Part shown: piece after piece, positions 14,401 through 28,000 of the stretch
Layout: each line of letters starts with the position of its first letter
Position numbering within the stretch: the stretch's first letter is position 1
Source: Hyperoodon ampullatus
Taxonomy: Eukaryota > Chordata > Mammalia > Artiodactyla > Ziphiidae
Length of the DNA stretch: 64,000 nucleotides
Reading direction: 5' to 3'
Assembly (NCBI GenBank): GCA_949752795.1
Contig: OX457064.1
Span: forward strand, 108,663,454 to 108,727,453
Made by a program: the position numbers and the translations under genes
Notes under the pieces: model-generated
What the model saw: only the letters and a program-made list of their open reading frames with translations
Databases searched by the model: none
What the model was told of the DNA's origin: nothing

Positions 14401-17400
14401 CTGACGAACCCCTGCCCGCATCTGCCTGTTTTCTCTCTGCCACAGTGAGTGGCTGATCCAGCATTAAGTTGCATCTGTCTCTGTTCTTCAGTTGTTTTGT
14501 GCATTCACATCTCAGCTCCCTTACCAGAGGACACACCTTTTGGAGGGGGAGGGGGAGAGTGGGGCGGGAGTGGAGGACTGCCTTGTATATGTATTCTTTT
14601 TTTTTTTTTTTTTCCCGGTACACGGGCCTCTCACTGCTGTGGCCTCTCCCGTTGTGGAGCACAGGCTCCAGACGCGCAGGCTCAGCAGCCATGGCTCAGG
14701 GGCCCAGCTGCTCCGCGGCATGTGGGATCTTCCCGGAGCGGGGCACGAACCCGTGTCTCCTGCATCGGCAGGCGGACTCTCAACCACTGCACCACCAGGG
14801 AAACCCATGTATTCTTAAATATTTCTAAACGTAGTGTGATTGGCACATGCGTAGGAAGTGTTGCTTTGTTGCTGAGAGTTTTAGATGATGGTAGCTGAAG
14901 TGGTTCTTGAATGCTTGTAGAAGATGTTTAACACTAGTTATGTGTAAAGACCTTACTGGACATAGTTGGTTTGCATGCTTCTAGTTGGTTTACTCTTGAT
15001 TTCTTTTGCTTGAAGAAACGTTTCAGTGTCACGAAAACGCTTTTTGTGTGTGTGCAGCTGCAGATGTTTCCCCCTCCAAAACCCCTGCTTGTGGGATTTT
15101 CCTGGACTTTGCAACAGCCTCACGCCGCCAGAAGAGTCGGACTCAGGCCCTTAAGCAAAAGTAGGTGTGTTGGGAACTTTGCAGAAGGAATTAGGGAGTT
15201 TTAATACACTTTTCTTCAACGTACCCTTAAAAATTAGCTCTTGTTTTGTTTTCACTGCTGGCGTTCAGGCACATGATTTCATTGTGCTCCGTTTCCCTGT
15301 GTCCAGATGTTGTGTCCTGGTGCAGGTGTGCAGTGCTGTAGACAAGCTCGGTCCTAGCATTGGTGTTAGTTCTGGGGCGCCCTGGGAGCCCCCATGTCAC
15401 GGCTGCGGCAGGGTCACAGTCAGGGGCCCATGAGGCCGGTGGCCAGAACCCGTGAGCAGAGGGTCGGCCTGGCCCAGCCTGCGCCTCTGGTGCTGCTCCC
15501 TCCTGCCCTGGGGTTGGCGTCACTCAGGGCCAGCGCTCTGTTTCTCGCGTGAGGAAGCTGGGGATTCGTGGGTGAAGAGTCCCACACTGGCTCTGCCGCC
15601 AGGTGCCCGGGCGCTGTGCCTCCTGTGTCAGTGTCCTCCGTGGGTGCCGCAGGCCAGTCGTGTAGACGACGAAGTGCAGGCTCCAGGTTAGCCTCTGGTG
15701 GAGGTGGATGTGAGCTTTGAGCAGCCAGGGCCACCAGGTGTCAGAGTCCAAGCTTGCACGATTGTGAACTCAGAAATTTGCAAAATTCCTAGATTCATGA
15801 AAGTGGAGAACAGAATCTCAGCCCGTGGTCTGCTGTACTAAACCCAATACAGTCTGGGAGTAGATGCAAGAGTCCACCCGGATCTGGGATGGACGCAGTA
15901 GGTTTAGAGAGAGTGGGATCAGCCAGGGAGATGCACCGGCGGAGCGGGCTTTCCCTCCCCCGGGTCTCACGGCCGTCAACCTCTGCGGCAGCATGGCTCT
16001 GCCAGTGTCTTATCAGATGAAGGCGGGGGTGAGGATGGACAGGAGCTCACCTGGCTGCACGCGTCCCTCGGGAGTGGCCAGGGCTCCGCCCCTCAGAGCA
16101 GGGTGGGCGGCGGGCAGGTGGGATGGGGGTCTGAGGGTGCCGACAGCGCAGTTGGGGGTTCAGCCCCGGGGCCTCGCTGTCCACGCGTGAGTTCCCACCT
16201 TAGTGACTGTTCGTATCTCAGGCTCCCACCTAGACAGAGCTTCACGAGCCCCTTGGCCGGAGCCGCCAGCTCCTCCTGAGGCTCCCTCCCCCGGCCCATT
16301 CTTCCCTTTGCACGTGGTTGATGTCACATCATCTCGTTTCCAGGACACGCAGCACAAAGCTGCTCCAGCTTATCGACCTGGACTTCTCCTTCACCTTCTC
16401 CCTCCTGGACCTCCCACCAGTGAACGAGTATGACATGTACATCAGAAACTTTGGGAGAAAAAACACCAAGCAGGTGAGTACAAGGTTATCTACCAAGTGC
16501 GAGTACAGTGCGTTGGCAGGAGTTTGTGTGGCTTGTGTCTTGTTCCGGGCGTTAGACCTCTGAGTGGTTGTGAGGGACGCAGGCACCACATGCTCGTCAC
16601 CTGGAGGTCGTGCCAGCATCCTCGGCGCCCTGGAGGCTCCTGGGCACGGATGTGGATCGCTCCCAAGCCCTAAGGACAGCCCCAAGTAGGGGGGGTTTAC
16701 TGAAGGTCACTGGGAAGTCAGCTCGGATCACTTGCTTGGGTTCCTGTGGGGCTGTAGCATCCTGCACTGCCTCCGAGTCCTGCACATATGTTCCTGCATG
16801 TAGGGACTCCAGGATCAGCGACCGAGTGCCTCCCAAATCCCAAGACACTGGGCTCACCTCAATATCCCTCCTGCCTGTTCCATTCTCCTCACCCTCCTCT
16901 CAAGGTCTTCCTGTGCCAGGCCCCCCACACCTGCCTGTGGATCCCCCTTACCTTCCCAGGCCCCCCACACCTGCCTGTGGATCCTTCTTGCCAGGTCCCT
17001 TTGTCATCTACCTGTTTTTCTCCATTACCTGGCTTAGGCCACCCAGCCTCTCCTGCCATCTACCTGCCTGTTGCTCTTTGTCCTTGTCCTGCCCTCTAGG
17101 CAACTAGGTGAGCCCTCCCTGATGACTTACACTGAGTGTCCTCTGCCTCCAGGATTGCTACAGTATGTCCCACACAGCCCTGTCTTTCCCTGTAGTACTT
17201 CCGGTTGTTGACTGTGTGACAGTACACATCCCAACGTGGTGGAGTCTTGGAGTCAGGGATCCCCTGGGACATTTTTCTTCTGTCCCCACAGTGCACCTAT
17301 CAACATGCTCTTGGATGTATCAATCAGTAATCTTTCACTGGGGAGGAGGTCACAGGAGGAAATTTAAGAAGCTGACTGTTTAACCCTGGCTTTGCAGCTG

Positions 17401-20400
17401 ACTCACCCTGACCTTGAACAGACTATCTAACTTCTTTGCTTGTTTTCCTCATCTTAAAGCTATTAGTATCACAACTGTCTTTACTGAAGCATGTACATTT
17501 TTGAAATAAATAAATTTGTGTCTGGTTTTGCAAAGCCGCTATGTTCTAAGAGAATAGGGTGTTGGTGGACCAGGTCATCATATTTTCAAACCAGAGCTGA
17601 ATTGTTTGTTGTGACTTTTTGAAAACACTTTTGAAATTTAGGCCCATATTTATCAAACGTTTAAGACACAACCAGTCTTTGCATGATGGTTATTTATGCC
17701 ATGATGCTTACTTTTGACAAACTAGAAGACTGTTATCATTAACTTAAAAATTGTTAGTTGTTTTCAGTAATGAGAAATGGCTCTGAGGTTGAGATCCAAA
17801 GCTAATTCAGCCCAGCTTTGTTTTTCAGGCTTATGTTCAGTATAATGAAGATAACGTGGACAGGGACGTCCAGACTGAAGAGGTTGAGACTCAGGAAGTG
17901 TGGACCCAGCACCCGGGGGAAGGCGCGGCCGTGTCTGGGGGTAACCAGCCTCTGCTCTCGACCCTGGGAGTTGTGTTTCCTCCCTTTCTTGTTCTTTCCT
18001 CCATCTCGAGTGTGGTTGTCGCCATGTGACTGTGGAAACACCAGAGCTCTTCCAAACACCACCCTTAGCACCTGCGCGGAGCTGGAGGCCTGGGCTGGGC
18101 CCTGATCAGGGTTCACAACACTTGTTCCTAAACGGAGGGGAAAGAGCCCCCACGCCAAACCAGCACCTTGCAGATGGGCTTCTAGAACACTCTCTGCTCT
18201 TAACGTGGGGTAGTCTGTTCTCAGTCTTAGAGAAGTTTCATCGTTAAGTACAGTTTCCAGGTATGTTACATCAAGACAGATGGAAGCCCCTGGACTATGC
18301 AGAGTTGTGCTTGCCTTGGGTTCTCCTCGGTTACGTATGTGCTAAATATTGCTTTACTGGTGGATTGTTCACTCTGAGGAATTACCTCTGTTACTCCCTT
18401 TCCTCAGGGAAGTCTCATCCTAAGAAAATAACACACCTAAACGTAACACATACATAATAAACTGATGCTTTAAGTAGGATTCTGTTTACAGACTTCTGAG
18501 AAATCAGGAGGAGATCTAGAGGATGAGATGGGACCCCCTGGCTTCCCCTCCAGGGCTCCTGGTTCGCTCCTACGCCCTTTGACGTGTGCGGCCGTGACCG
18601 TGAGAGTCGCGCTGGCTGGTTTCATGTGCACTGTTTTTCAGGGAGTGAGCGGAGAGGCCCCCTTGATGCCGCCGCCGTCATCCCGAAGGTCAACACGCCC
18701 CGCCTGTGCAGCTTCCTCCGGGCCGCTTGCCAGGTGCGCTCTGCCCTGGGCAGGGACCCCAGCAGCTTCTGTGGCTGCAGGCACTGTCTGTGTGTTTGGA
18801 TTCTGTACTGTAACGTTGGTTGCTTGCAATTTAAAATGAATATAGACTAAAAAACAGACATACAAAGTCGGCAAGGTGAGCACACATCTAGGGTATTTGA
18901 AACTAGTAAACTCATGACTTTAAAAACTGGTTATGGAAATCTTCAAAGTCCGTACAAAGGTCAAGGGGCGGCAGGTGGCCGCCGCGTGCTTCAGAGGTCC
19001 CAGCTTGCAGCCCTTCACCTCTTGAGGCCCACCACCCACCCCTCAATTACGTCAAAGCAAACCACGGTCACCGTCCTGGTCCCGCCATGGGTGTTTCCTT
19101 ATGAGCCCCTGGAGGAAGAGGATCAGAATCAGTAATGTTTCTCAGTACATCCAGCATAAGGTCGGCGTTTGTGTTTCTTCACTGTCTCATGCTGTTTCCA
19201 CGTCAGCTCAGAATTCAAGTCTAAAGCACCGCTAAGTATAATACACATGAATCTGACATGTAGATTCAGAATGAGCCTGTCCTCAGCCCCATGCTGGACG
19301 CCTGGTGGTGGTCTCCGAGCTGCGTTACGGAGAGTCTGTGCTTTACGAGATACGACCGTGCTTTCACACGCTTGCACGTGAAGTCAGCCGCTCTCAGTGA
19401 GAGTTCACACGCTCGGGTGCCGGGTGACGTGGAGGAAAGGTGGGCTGGAGCAGGAAGCAGGGGTGGCCGGGGGTCGGAGACCTTTATCTCACCCCTGGGC
19501 CTCCCGCCCCGTCCCGTCTGTTCTCAGCGGGTGCCTCTCCTGAGTCCACCTCGCCTTTCTCTTCCCCATTGTCGTCCTGAGCGTGACCCACGACCCATGA
19601 GGGCAGTGACGGTGATTTGCTGTCACACTGGATCCTTACCACAGCCCGGTGAGCAGGACGTGGTGCTGTAGGTGGCATTTCCATGCCTCTGTTTCTTCTA
19701 GAAAAGCTGGAGGGTCCCTTTCCCCACTCCCATTATTTTAGCAAAAGGTTTACTATGAAAAATGACATCCAGTGTTAAATAATGGCTCTGGAGTTTACAT
19801 TAATGGAACTTTACCGGGTAGTTTCTATTATTGTGCGGGAAGGAGAAAGGAATTTCCTTCTGTCCGTTTATTGATGTCCTGGACTTAGGCAGTTATTTTA
19901 AGAAACAGGTAAGATCAGGTAGTGCTTTGTTTTATCTTGTAAAATGAGTCCATTTGAGAGTGTTGAAGAAGGACTGCTCGTGTGTCTTTGAAAGGTGATT
20001 GCGGTTCTGCTTGAGGAGGATCGGGTGGCGTCAGAGCCGAGCTGGACGCCCCGGGCGCAGGACTGCACCCTGCGTTTCAGCGATAGCTCCGCGCAGCTGA
20101 ACACCAGCTTGCCGTTCCTTCAAAGTAAGCGGTCCTCAAAGTAAACACGGACGTTGAGACAGTGACCATTACTGCTACACCCTGTGTTAGCAGGGGGATT
20201 ACCGAACAGGGAGCGGAGGTTCAGCTTCTGCAGACTCGAGCGCGTGTGTCACAGGAATGACGGGCGCTCACGGGTAGAGGGACGGGGGGAGCAGCGTGAG
20301 GGAGCGTCCAGGTGGGAGTCGTGTGGTTAACTGAGCCCAGCGCTGACTTAGATTTAAGTTGATCCGTGGTTACAGAGCATAAAATCCACCGAAGTGAAGC

Positions 20401-21961
20401 CCGTGTCATCACAGGTGGAGTGGAACTGCATGTGGTCATAAACAAAACAAACTGCGTGTGCATGACCAAGTGTAAATTGCTTAAGCAGGTCGCCTCCTTG
20501 CTTTTAAAACAAGTGGCTGGTGAGGGCTTGGGTGGCAACCATGGTCCTGGTCTGCGTGGAGAAGGGCGAGGAGTGCACGGGCCCCACAGTCAGCCCTGCC
20601 GGGTGCTTCTGGGCCTGCGTGACCCGGTGCATTGATGCCGCTTGTTCTAGAAGTTCCTCTATCCTGCCTGCTGTAGAGATCTAGATTTGTATCTATACCT
20701 CTGCATTGACCATTAGCACAAATGGCATTGCTAATTTAAAAAACTCATGTTGGGCTTCCCGGGTGGTGCAGTGGTTGAGAGCCCGCCTGCCGATGCAGGG
20801 GACATGGGTTTGTGCCCCGGTCTGGGAGGATCCCACATGCCGCGGAGTGGCTGGGCCCGTGAGCCATGGCCGCTGAGCCTGCGCATCCAGAGCCTGTGCT
20901 CCGCAACGGGAGAGGCCACAACAGTGAGAGGCCCGCGTACCGCAAAAAAAAAAAAAAAAAAACAAAAAACAAAAAACACCTCATGTTGTTTGAGGGTATT
21001 TTTGTTTTTAAAAGGTAAGAGTTATCCTGTTAGAAAAACAATAAATCATTGCATCTATAGCATTCAAAATACAGCTGTCCACACCACCACCTCCCCCTGT
21101 AGCCCAAGAAACAGGAATTAAAGCAGTGCTTTCCTCCAGGAGCTGATGAGCGATGGTGGTTTCACAGAGCCGGGGCTGGGGGCCAGGTCGTGCTTGTTCC
21201 AGAACCCTTAGGTAGAGACAGAGGACGCACGGGTGCTGTCTGGGACTTGCCCCTGAGTTCCGAGTGTGGGCAGAGTGGAGGTTTTTCTTGTGTTTTGTTT
21301 TAGTAAAGTGAGTTTTGAGGTAACGGGAGAGGAGATGGGGATGGCAGGTGTCCTTGACCTGGGCCTGGTTCACGTTACCTGGATCTGAGCTCCGAGGGAG
21401 TGACATGGGACCCTCACAGAGTCCACTCGATGCCACCGTTGCCAGGAAACATGCAGCGCTGGTGGCCCACTCATTCTTCTCGATACTCAGGAGTGTGTGC
21501 AGTGTCCCAGGCCTCAGAGCCACAGTGGACAGACAGACAGACAGAAATCCTGCCTCTGTAAGTGGACTCAACGAGGGGAACAGACAGTGTATCTGAGGGA
21601 CAGATATCAGGAGGAAGATGGGTGTCAGGCAGGGTCCCGTTGCCGGGGGAGAAGGCACTGATGGGGCAGCTGTGATGCCCCACCCAGGTCACCTCTGCTC
21701 CCATGGGCCCGTGGGAGTAGCTGATGGACAGCGGAGTCCCAGGCCGCTCTGTGCCGAGCGTGGAGGAGGGTGGCTTCTAGCAAACGAGGCCAACTTGGAC
21801 GTTTTCAAGTCGAGCTTGGCCATTTGTCAAAACCCTGATTTCAGGTGTGGGCATCTTCGAAAGACCATGTTTATTTCTTCATTAAGCTGAAATGTATCTG
21901 AATAATCTTAAGTATGTTAGTTTCACGTGGCAGATCACTGGCAGATCACTAAATACAGAAA

Positions 21962-22006
<45 letters not shown>

Positions 22007-25000
22007 TGGTATGCGGGCCTCTCACTGTTGTGGCCTCTCCCGTTGCGGAGCACAGGCTCCGGATGCGCAGGCTCAGCAGCCATGGCTCACGGGCCCAGCC
22101 GCTCCGCGGCATATGGGATCCTCCCAGACCGGGGCACGAACCCGTATCCCCTGCATCGGCAGGCGGACTCTCAACCACTGCGCCACCAGGGAGGCCCCAG
22201 AAACATTTTTCTTGTCTTATCCTCAGACCGGAGAGTATCCTACCTGCATGCCTCTCAGGTTCAGAGGCGGATGGTGGTGTCCGTGCATGGCAGACCTGGG
22301 AAGGCCTTCGCGCCCCTGCTGGACAGCAGATACGTGCTCTGCGTGTGGGACATCTGGCAGCCGTCGGGGCCCCAGAAGGTCCTGATATGCGAGTCGAAGG
22401 TATAGCCTGGGAGAGCTGTGGGTGTTACTAGCAGACGGCAGGCACCAGGAGGGCGTCCAAGGCCACTGCTTTCTGTCCCTGCCGCCCCAGCTGTGTGCAG
22501 GGTGACGAGGTGCAGAAACTCCTAGTTGAAAGGACCAGCTCAACGGAGGGGCCAGGTTACCGCAGCCTCTCGGTCCCTGGCATTCAGCACTATCGTGGCT
22601 GTGACTTAATGGAAACATTGGCTCTGGCACCCCTGGGATCCCAGAAGTGTGCTTCCCGGCTTGCTCCACTTGGTCCGGATATTGTAGAGCTTTCTTAATG
22701 TGCCTGAGATTTTCCAAGTCCTTGGCCTCGTGCGTTTCCTGCCCCTGGTTAGCGGGGCTGTGGTGTGATGACCACGCGGATACAGTGGGAGAGCTGCCCT
22801 TTTATTTATTTTTTTATTTTTTTTTGCGGTAGGCGGGCCTCTCACTGTTGTGGCCTCTCCCCTTGCGGAGCACAGGCTCCGGAGCACAGGCTCAGTGGCC
22901 ATGGCTCACGGGCCCAGCCGCTCCGCGGCATGTGGGATCTTCCCAGACCGGGGCACGAACCCGTGTCCCCTGCATCGGCAGGTGGACTCTCAACCACTGC
23001 GCCACCAGGGAAGCCCCAGAGCTGCCCTTTTACGCGTGTGTTTCTAGTCATGTGCGCCTTGACCTCAAAGTCGTTGATTTCCTCCAAAGCTGTGGAGAAG
23101 GATAACTTTTATGGGTATCAGTTTTGGGGGCTTGAAAATAACAACTTACTGTGATGCAGGATGTAAATAAAATGGCAGGAGGGCTCAGCCCTTCTGGGCC
23201 ACCTGATGGGGCTGAATGGAGGCACCGTGGCCACGCCCCGCAGCCGCCATCCCTCCCGTCACCCAGGGAGGCGACACGCAGGCGCCCTTGGCTTCCAGGT
23301 GGAAGGTCCATGGGCACCGGTGCCTCCACTTGTCAGCCCCCGGCTTTCTGTGCATCTTTCTAGGTCACTTGCTGCTGCTTTAGCCCCTTTAAAGCCTTCT
23401 TGCTGTTTGCTGGGACCGTGCACGGCTCGGTGGTCGTGTGGGATCTGAGGGAAGATGCCAGGATCCATCATTACGTGAAGCTGAGTGGGTGCTTCTGGAC
23501 GTTCAGGACCGCAACCTTTTCCACCGGTCAGTGACACTGCCCGCCAGCCCAGGGTCTTCCGGAGCAGCCGTGAAATCCCTTTGCATCGTTCATGTAGGTC
23601 ATCCCAGAGGACAGCGCTGACCTAAGAGCAAAAGAGACCTGTGATAAACAGGAGAAACGGCCTCCTTCCGGCAGCTGCTCAGGCAGCGGCAGGGGTGATG
23701 GGAGTGCTCCGTCCTGTTAATAACTCTGGGGACTTCAGGTCCTCAGTGAGATGACGCCCAGTTTTAAACCAGTCTGAGGTGTGTTGCTGTGTGCGCTCCT
23801 GTGGCTCAGACAGCCCCACTGGAGGCTGAAGGAGAGAAGTAGTGGCCTCTCGGGGGTCAAAAGGAACCAGAACCACTGGAGCTGCCAGGACCCCTAGTTA
23901 GACTCCTGTGAATACTTCATGCCATGCGGTTGCTGCCACAACCACCCACAACCACAACCACAATTACAATTCCAACCGCAGCCAATCACAACCATAACCA
24001 CAACCGGTTACAACCATAGCCAACTACAGCCATAACCACAACCATAACCAACTACAACCACAACCAACCACAACCACAATTCCAACCACCGCCAATCACA
24101 ACCATAACCACAACCACAAACAAGGACAAGCACGACCACCACCCCACCCCGCCCCAACCCTGGGTAGGCACTTGTGTTCTAGAGTTTTCTCTCAGTGCTT
24201 TGTGGACGTGACCTGTTCAGCACCCGTCTCTGCCCACCTGCCAGCGCTCAGGGCTGGGAGGCTCGTCCATGAGCACACCGACCTTGGGGCAGGGCCTGCG
24301 CTCAGACCTGACTGTCTCTCACCATCCTTCTCCCTGTTCCTGCCCAGGGACCCCCCCACCACCACCACCACAGCTGGCTTTGCGTCTCCCCGTCTTCACG
24401 AGTCCCAGGATCGGCGTTTTCTCTGTAGTTTTACCTTCTCCGAAGGCAAGTGCTGGGACCCTGCGGGGCCCAGACCTCCGAGCCTGGCCTCCGTCCCTTC
24501 GGGAGACGTGCCTGCGCTCACGGCTGTGTGCGGCTCAGAACGTCACCCCTCCTTCTCTGGGCAGGGTCCTCTGCTGGGCACCACGTGGGTTTTTGCGCCC
24601 GCTGGTGGGCAGGCTCCTGGTTAATTCCCATGGCTGGCGGTCAGGACTGGAGCCTGCACCCCAGGCGCCACAGGCTGCACGTCCTCGCCAGCGGAGCCGG
24701 CAGACTTCCTGCCCTTCTGGTGGGTGCTGGTGTGTCTCGGGGTTTTATTTTGTGTTTCCCTGAGGACATGGGATGCGGAGCGTCTCCAGATGCTTATTTG
24801 CTGTCTGTCTTCAGTGGGGTGTGTTTAGGTCTTTCACGCATTTGTAAATTGATTTGTTGCTTCTTACTGGAGCGTTGTTCGAGGCCTCGTGTGCTCTGGA
24901 CACAGTCCTGTGTCAGGCGTGTCGGGTGTGCCTCCTTCTCTTCACCAGGTAGCCTGATCGCCCCTGCCTGGGGCACCGCACGTATCCTGCATAGCTCTAT

Positions 25001-28000
25001 ACGTTCTCGGAGTACATCTGTGTTTTATACATAAAAGGCAAGGTTTCTTTTGTCTCCCAACAACCAATTTTTGCCCCTTTGGGGGTGAAATTGCCACTAT
25101 TGAGAACGTATGAGTTTATAGGTACCTTATGGGTTGGATGCTGTTAGAAAAGATATCTTTTAAGAATGTGCATTTTCTAAGTGCTGCTCATATTACTAAT
25201 TAACCTTTGAATTCACCACCGTGTTCAAAACACTAAAACTCTTAAGTTTTTAAACTTAATTACTCCATTAACATGCTGCCTTCATTTCCTTTTGCCATTC
25301 AAACCTTCAAAGCCTCAGTAACCTCAGGCCCAGAGGCCACCCCTTCCTCAGCTGGCCTCCCTCACGTTCACTGAATCTGAACCCCTGTCACTTATTCTTC
25401 ATTCCTGAGACCGTTTTGTCTTTTTCTTCAGTTTCTTTCCTGAGTTCAGCCCTAACTCTCATTTTCTTTCTTGATGTTTTTTAATCCATTTTTGTTCTGG
25501 ATTTCTGATTTCAGATGTTTTTGTTTGTTTATGTGCTTTAAACACATTTCCAGACGTATTTTTGAAGAGATGTGATGTAGTTTGGAGTGTTGGATTTTGG
25601 TCTTCTGTCTCACGCTTGTTTTTTGGAGGGGGAATTTTCATGGGTTGAAATGCTTTCATTTGCATTTTCTCTCGAGTTCCCTCGGTAGCTTTGTGTGGAG
25701 TTTGTCTGTTCTTTTCTACTCCTGGACATTTTGTAGGTGGATATGCCAGGTCAGAGGAGCTCTGTTCCATTGGACTGTGAGGTGTCGTTTCTTCAAAGGT
25801 GCTGCTCTTGGTGGGGGGTGAGCCTGCAGCTCCCAGTCTCCCTACTCCCCGTTCCCTGTGCCGCTCTGGCCGTGAGCCCCCCGCTCCCCCGCAGCCGGGA
25901 GGCCCCAGCTTCTGCGCTGTCTCTGTGACCCCCCCTCGCCGTGGAGAGCCCCCCCGCCCTGTCCATCCTTGAACCTGCCGCCGTGCAGACCCAGGGCCGC
26001 CTCTCTTCTCACAGGTGTGACGCGGTCTGTGGCCTCTGCTCCTCGGTGACGCTGAGAGCCGTGGCACGTGTCCTTTCACCGTGGTCCACGTGGCCTCGTG
26101 CTTTGGGAAGATGTGCCTGTCCCTGCACAACGTTAACTGTACTCCACGGCTCACTACGTGCCTGTGGTGCATGTGCTTTTCACCCCCAGATGGTGTCCTG
26201 ACGTCTGTAAACCACCGCAGCCCACTCCAGGCGATAGAACCCATCTCAGGGTCTGTCTGCAAAAGACAGAGCTGTGTGCTTTCACCTTTTTCTACTCAAG
26301 AAGGTACGTGACCCTCCACTCCCATAAAATCCTGAGCTCAAGTTGTGAGATGTGGTTTTCTGGTTATGAGCCGGTCCTTCCCCGGTTCTGTCTTCACTAG
26401 AGCCAGCAGGCTTGTCCTTCCACGTCGCTTCCTTGGACGAGAGCGGGGTTCTCAACGTGTGGGTGAGTCGGACACGCAAGCGCTCGCCCCAGGGTTTGCG
26501 TGGTGGTCGGTGGTCTGTGGTCGGGGTGGCAGGGGGAGATGCGTGCAGAGCAGGGGCGACCATGCAGTCAGCTATGGCGGGGAAGCCAGGACAAGACGGG
26601 CTTGCTGGGAATGCCTGTGGGAGTGAAAGGGGAGCAGTGTCAGGGCCGGAGGATGCACAGGGCATTGACCGGTCACAGAGTGTAGAGAAACAGGTCGAAG
26701 GCGGCGATTTATAACTTTTAAACGCTAGTCTTTCTTCTGGAGGAATTAAATTTTTAGTGCCTTAATTAGAGCGACGCTTTGCTTAGACTGTTTCACGATT
26801 ATTACACGTGCTGATATTTATCTTCAGTGTTCTATTTCAGGTGGTGGTTGAATTAGCAAAGGCAGATACTGCAGGTGCAATAAGTGACTTAGGTAACTAT
26901 TAACTAAAAACTGAGTTTAATCAACGGTTGCTAAAATCAGTAAAGATTAAAATACCGATAACCGCTTTGAAGAATCAGTAATTAGCTGCATGGAAAATGA
27001 AGATTAAGTTGTGTATTTTATAACCTGTCGGCTGTTGAAAAGGCCCCTGACGCCCTTGTCACAGGAGGCCCATGCGTGTCGTCTGCTCTGTGCCCCCTGA
27101 GGGCGTCCCCGAGACTCGGTGTCTAAGGCCTGGGTGTGTGTGACCCCCAAGAACTCTGAGACTGGAGCCACCGGGGGTCGGGGTGCTCTGCGGCCGGCAG
27201 TTTGCTGTCCCGATGCCCTGGGCTGGGGCACCGAGGGGCCGCCCGCCTGCACTTCCTCAGCAGCTCCAGCCGCTTCTTTAATGACCGGCCCCTTCACCTT
27301 GTCTGGGCCGGGGGCACCCCCCTAGAGCCAGCCAGAAAGTAGGACCAGAGTCACTGTGACTTCTTGAAATGAGGAGGGGCCGGTGCTGTGGACCCCCCTC
27401 TCCTGGAGAAAGGACGCGGTGGAAGCCGTCCTGAGGGGCCTCTCTTCTCCGCCTCGTCTTCCTGCAGCATCCGCTCTGCTCCCTGGGAGCCGGGGCTGCT
27501 GTGGGTGTGGGGCATCGGGCGGGGCAGGACGGGGCTGGAGGGGCCGGAGGGGGCCTCCCCACCTGCATGGGGAACCGAAACCGGCCCGGGAGGACGTTTA
27601 CAGGAGAGGGTTTCTGTGGGGGGTGGGAGGTTTGTTAAATATTGATTTTTTTCTTTTTTTGCTTAAGTGTACTTCCCTTTTTAAATCAAATCAAATCAAA
27701 AAATGTAAAGGCTTTTTGATATTGATTCCACCAACCCTCTTCCCCTAAGGCCCTGAACTGCAAATTCTTAATTCATATCCTAAGGCAATTGCAGGAACCT
27801 CCCCTGCGTGAGGGACGGGACACTCTTCATCAATCTGCATTGTTATATTATTTCCTAACACAGATATTTAAGCAATGAAAAATAATTCCAGGCAAATGTA
27901 ATTGGATTTTGGTTAACTTATATTAAGAGGTGCATTTACTTCCGGTTTCTCTGTTTGCAGGTTTACTCCCTGGAGGGAGGATAAAGCTGGTGCACAGCGT

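Larger units (their letters stand above)
15161..17828 (+). other. DYNC2I1 introns around window exon 8
   Basis: Intronic sequence on both sides of the exon at 16344-16473. It is GC-rich and unique-looking, with a 40-bp-period direct repeat at 16916-16984 and a MIR-like segment near 17385-17500. Confidence 0.7.
20125..22226 (+). other. DYNC2I1 intron with two CHR SINEs
   Basis: A 2.1-kb intron with a sense SINE at about 20753-20960 and an antisense SINE at about 21965-22197. The second lies right against the downstream splice acceptor. The rest is unremarkable. Confidence 0.8.
23527..26189 (+). other. DYNC2I1 intron with AACCAC array
   Basis: A 2.7-kb intron with an AACCAC-type array (23935-24130), GC-rich DNA, and a stretch near 24800-24970 that resembles a decayed antisense L1 3' region. 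A 267-codon minus-strand open frame (25459-26262) matches no protein I know. Confidence 0.7.

Noticed and set aside
18490..18540. Extra DYNC2I1 exon after ctgtttacag
   Set aside because: The flanking exons (17829-17940 and 18642-18733) join in phase without it, and no human counterpart is remembered.
21892..22431. Open frames running from poly(T) through a SINE into DYNC2I1 exon 12
   Set aside because: The SINE part is non-coding mobile DNA; only 22227-22399 is the exon. The proximity itself is reported as a finding.
25459..26262. 267-codon minus-strand open frame in a DYNC2I1 intron
   Set aside because: No recognisable domain or homology that I could see, no splice context, and GC-rich DNA makes such frames common.
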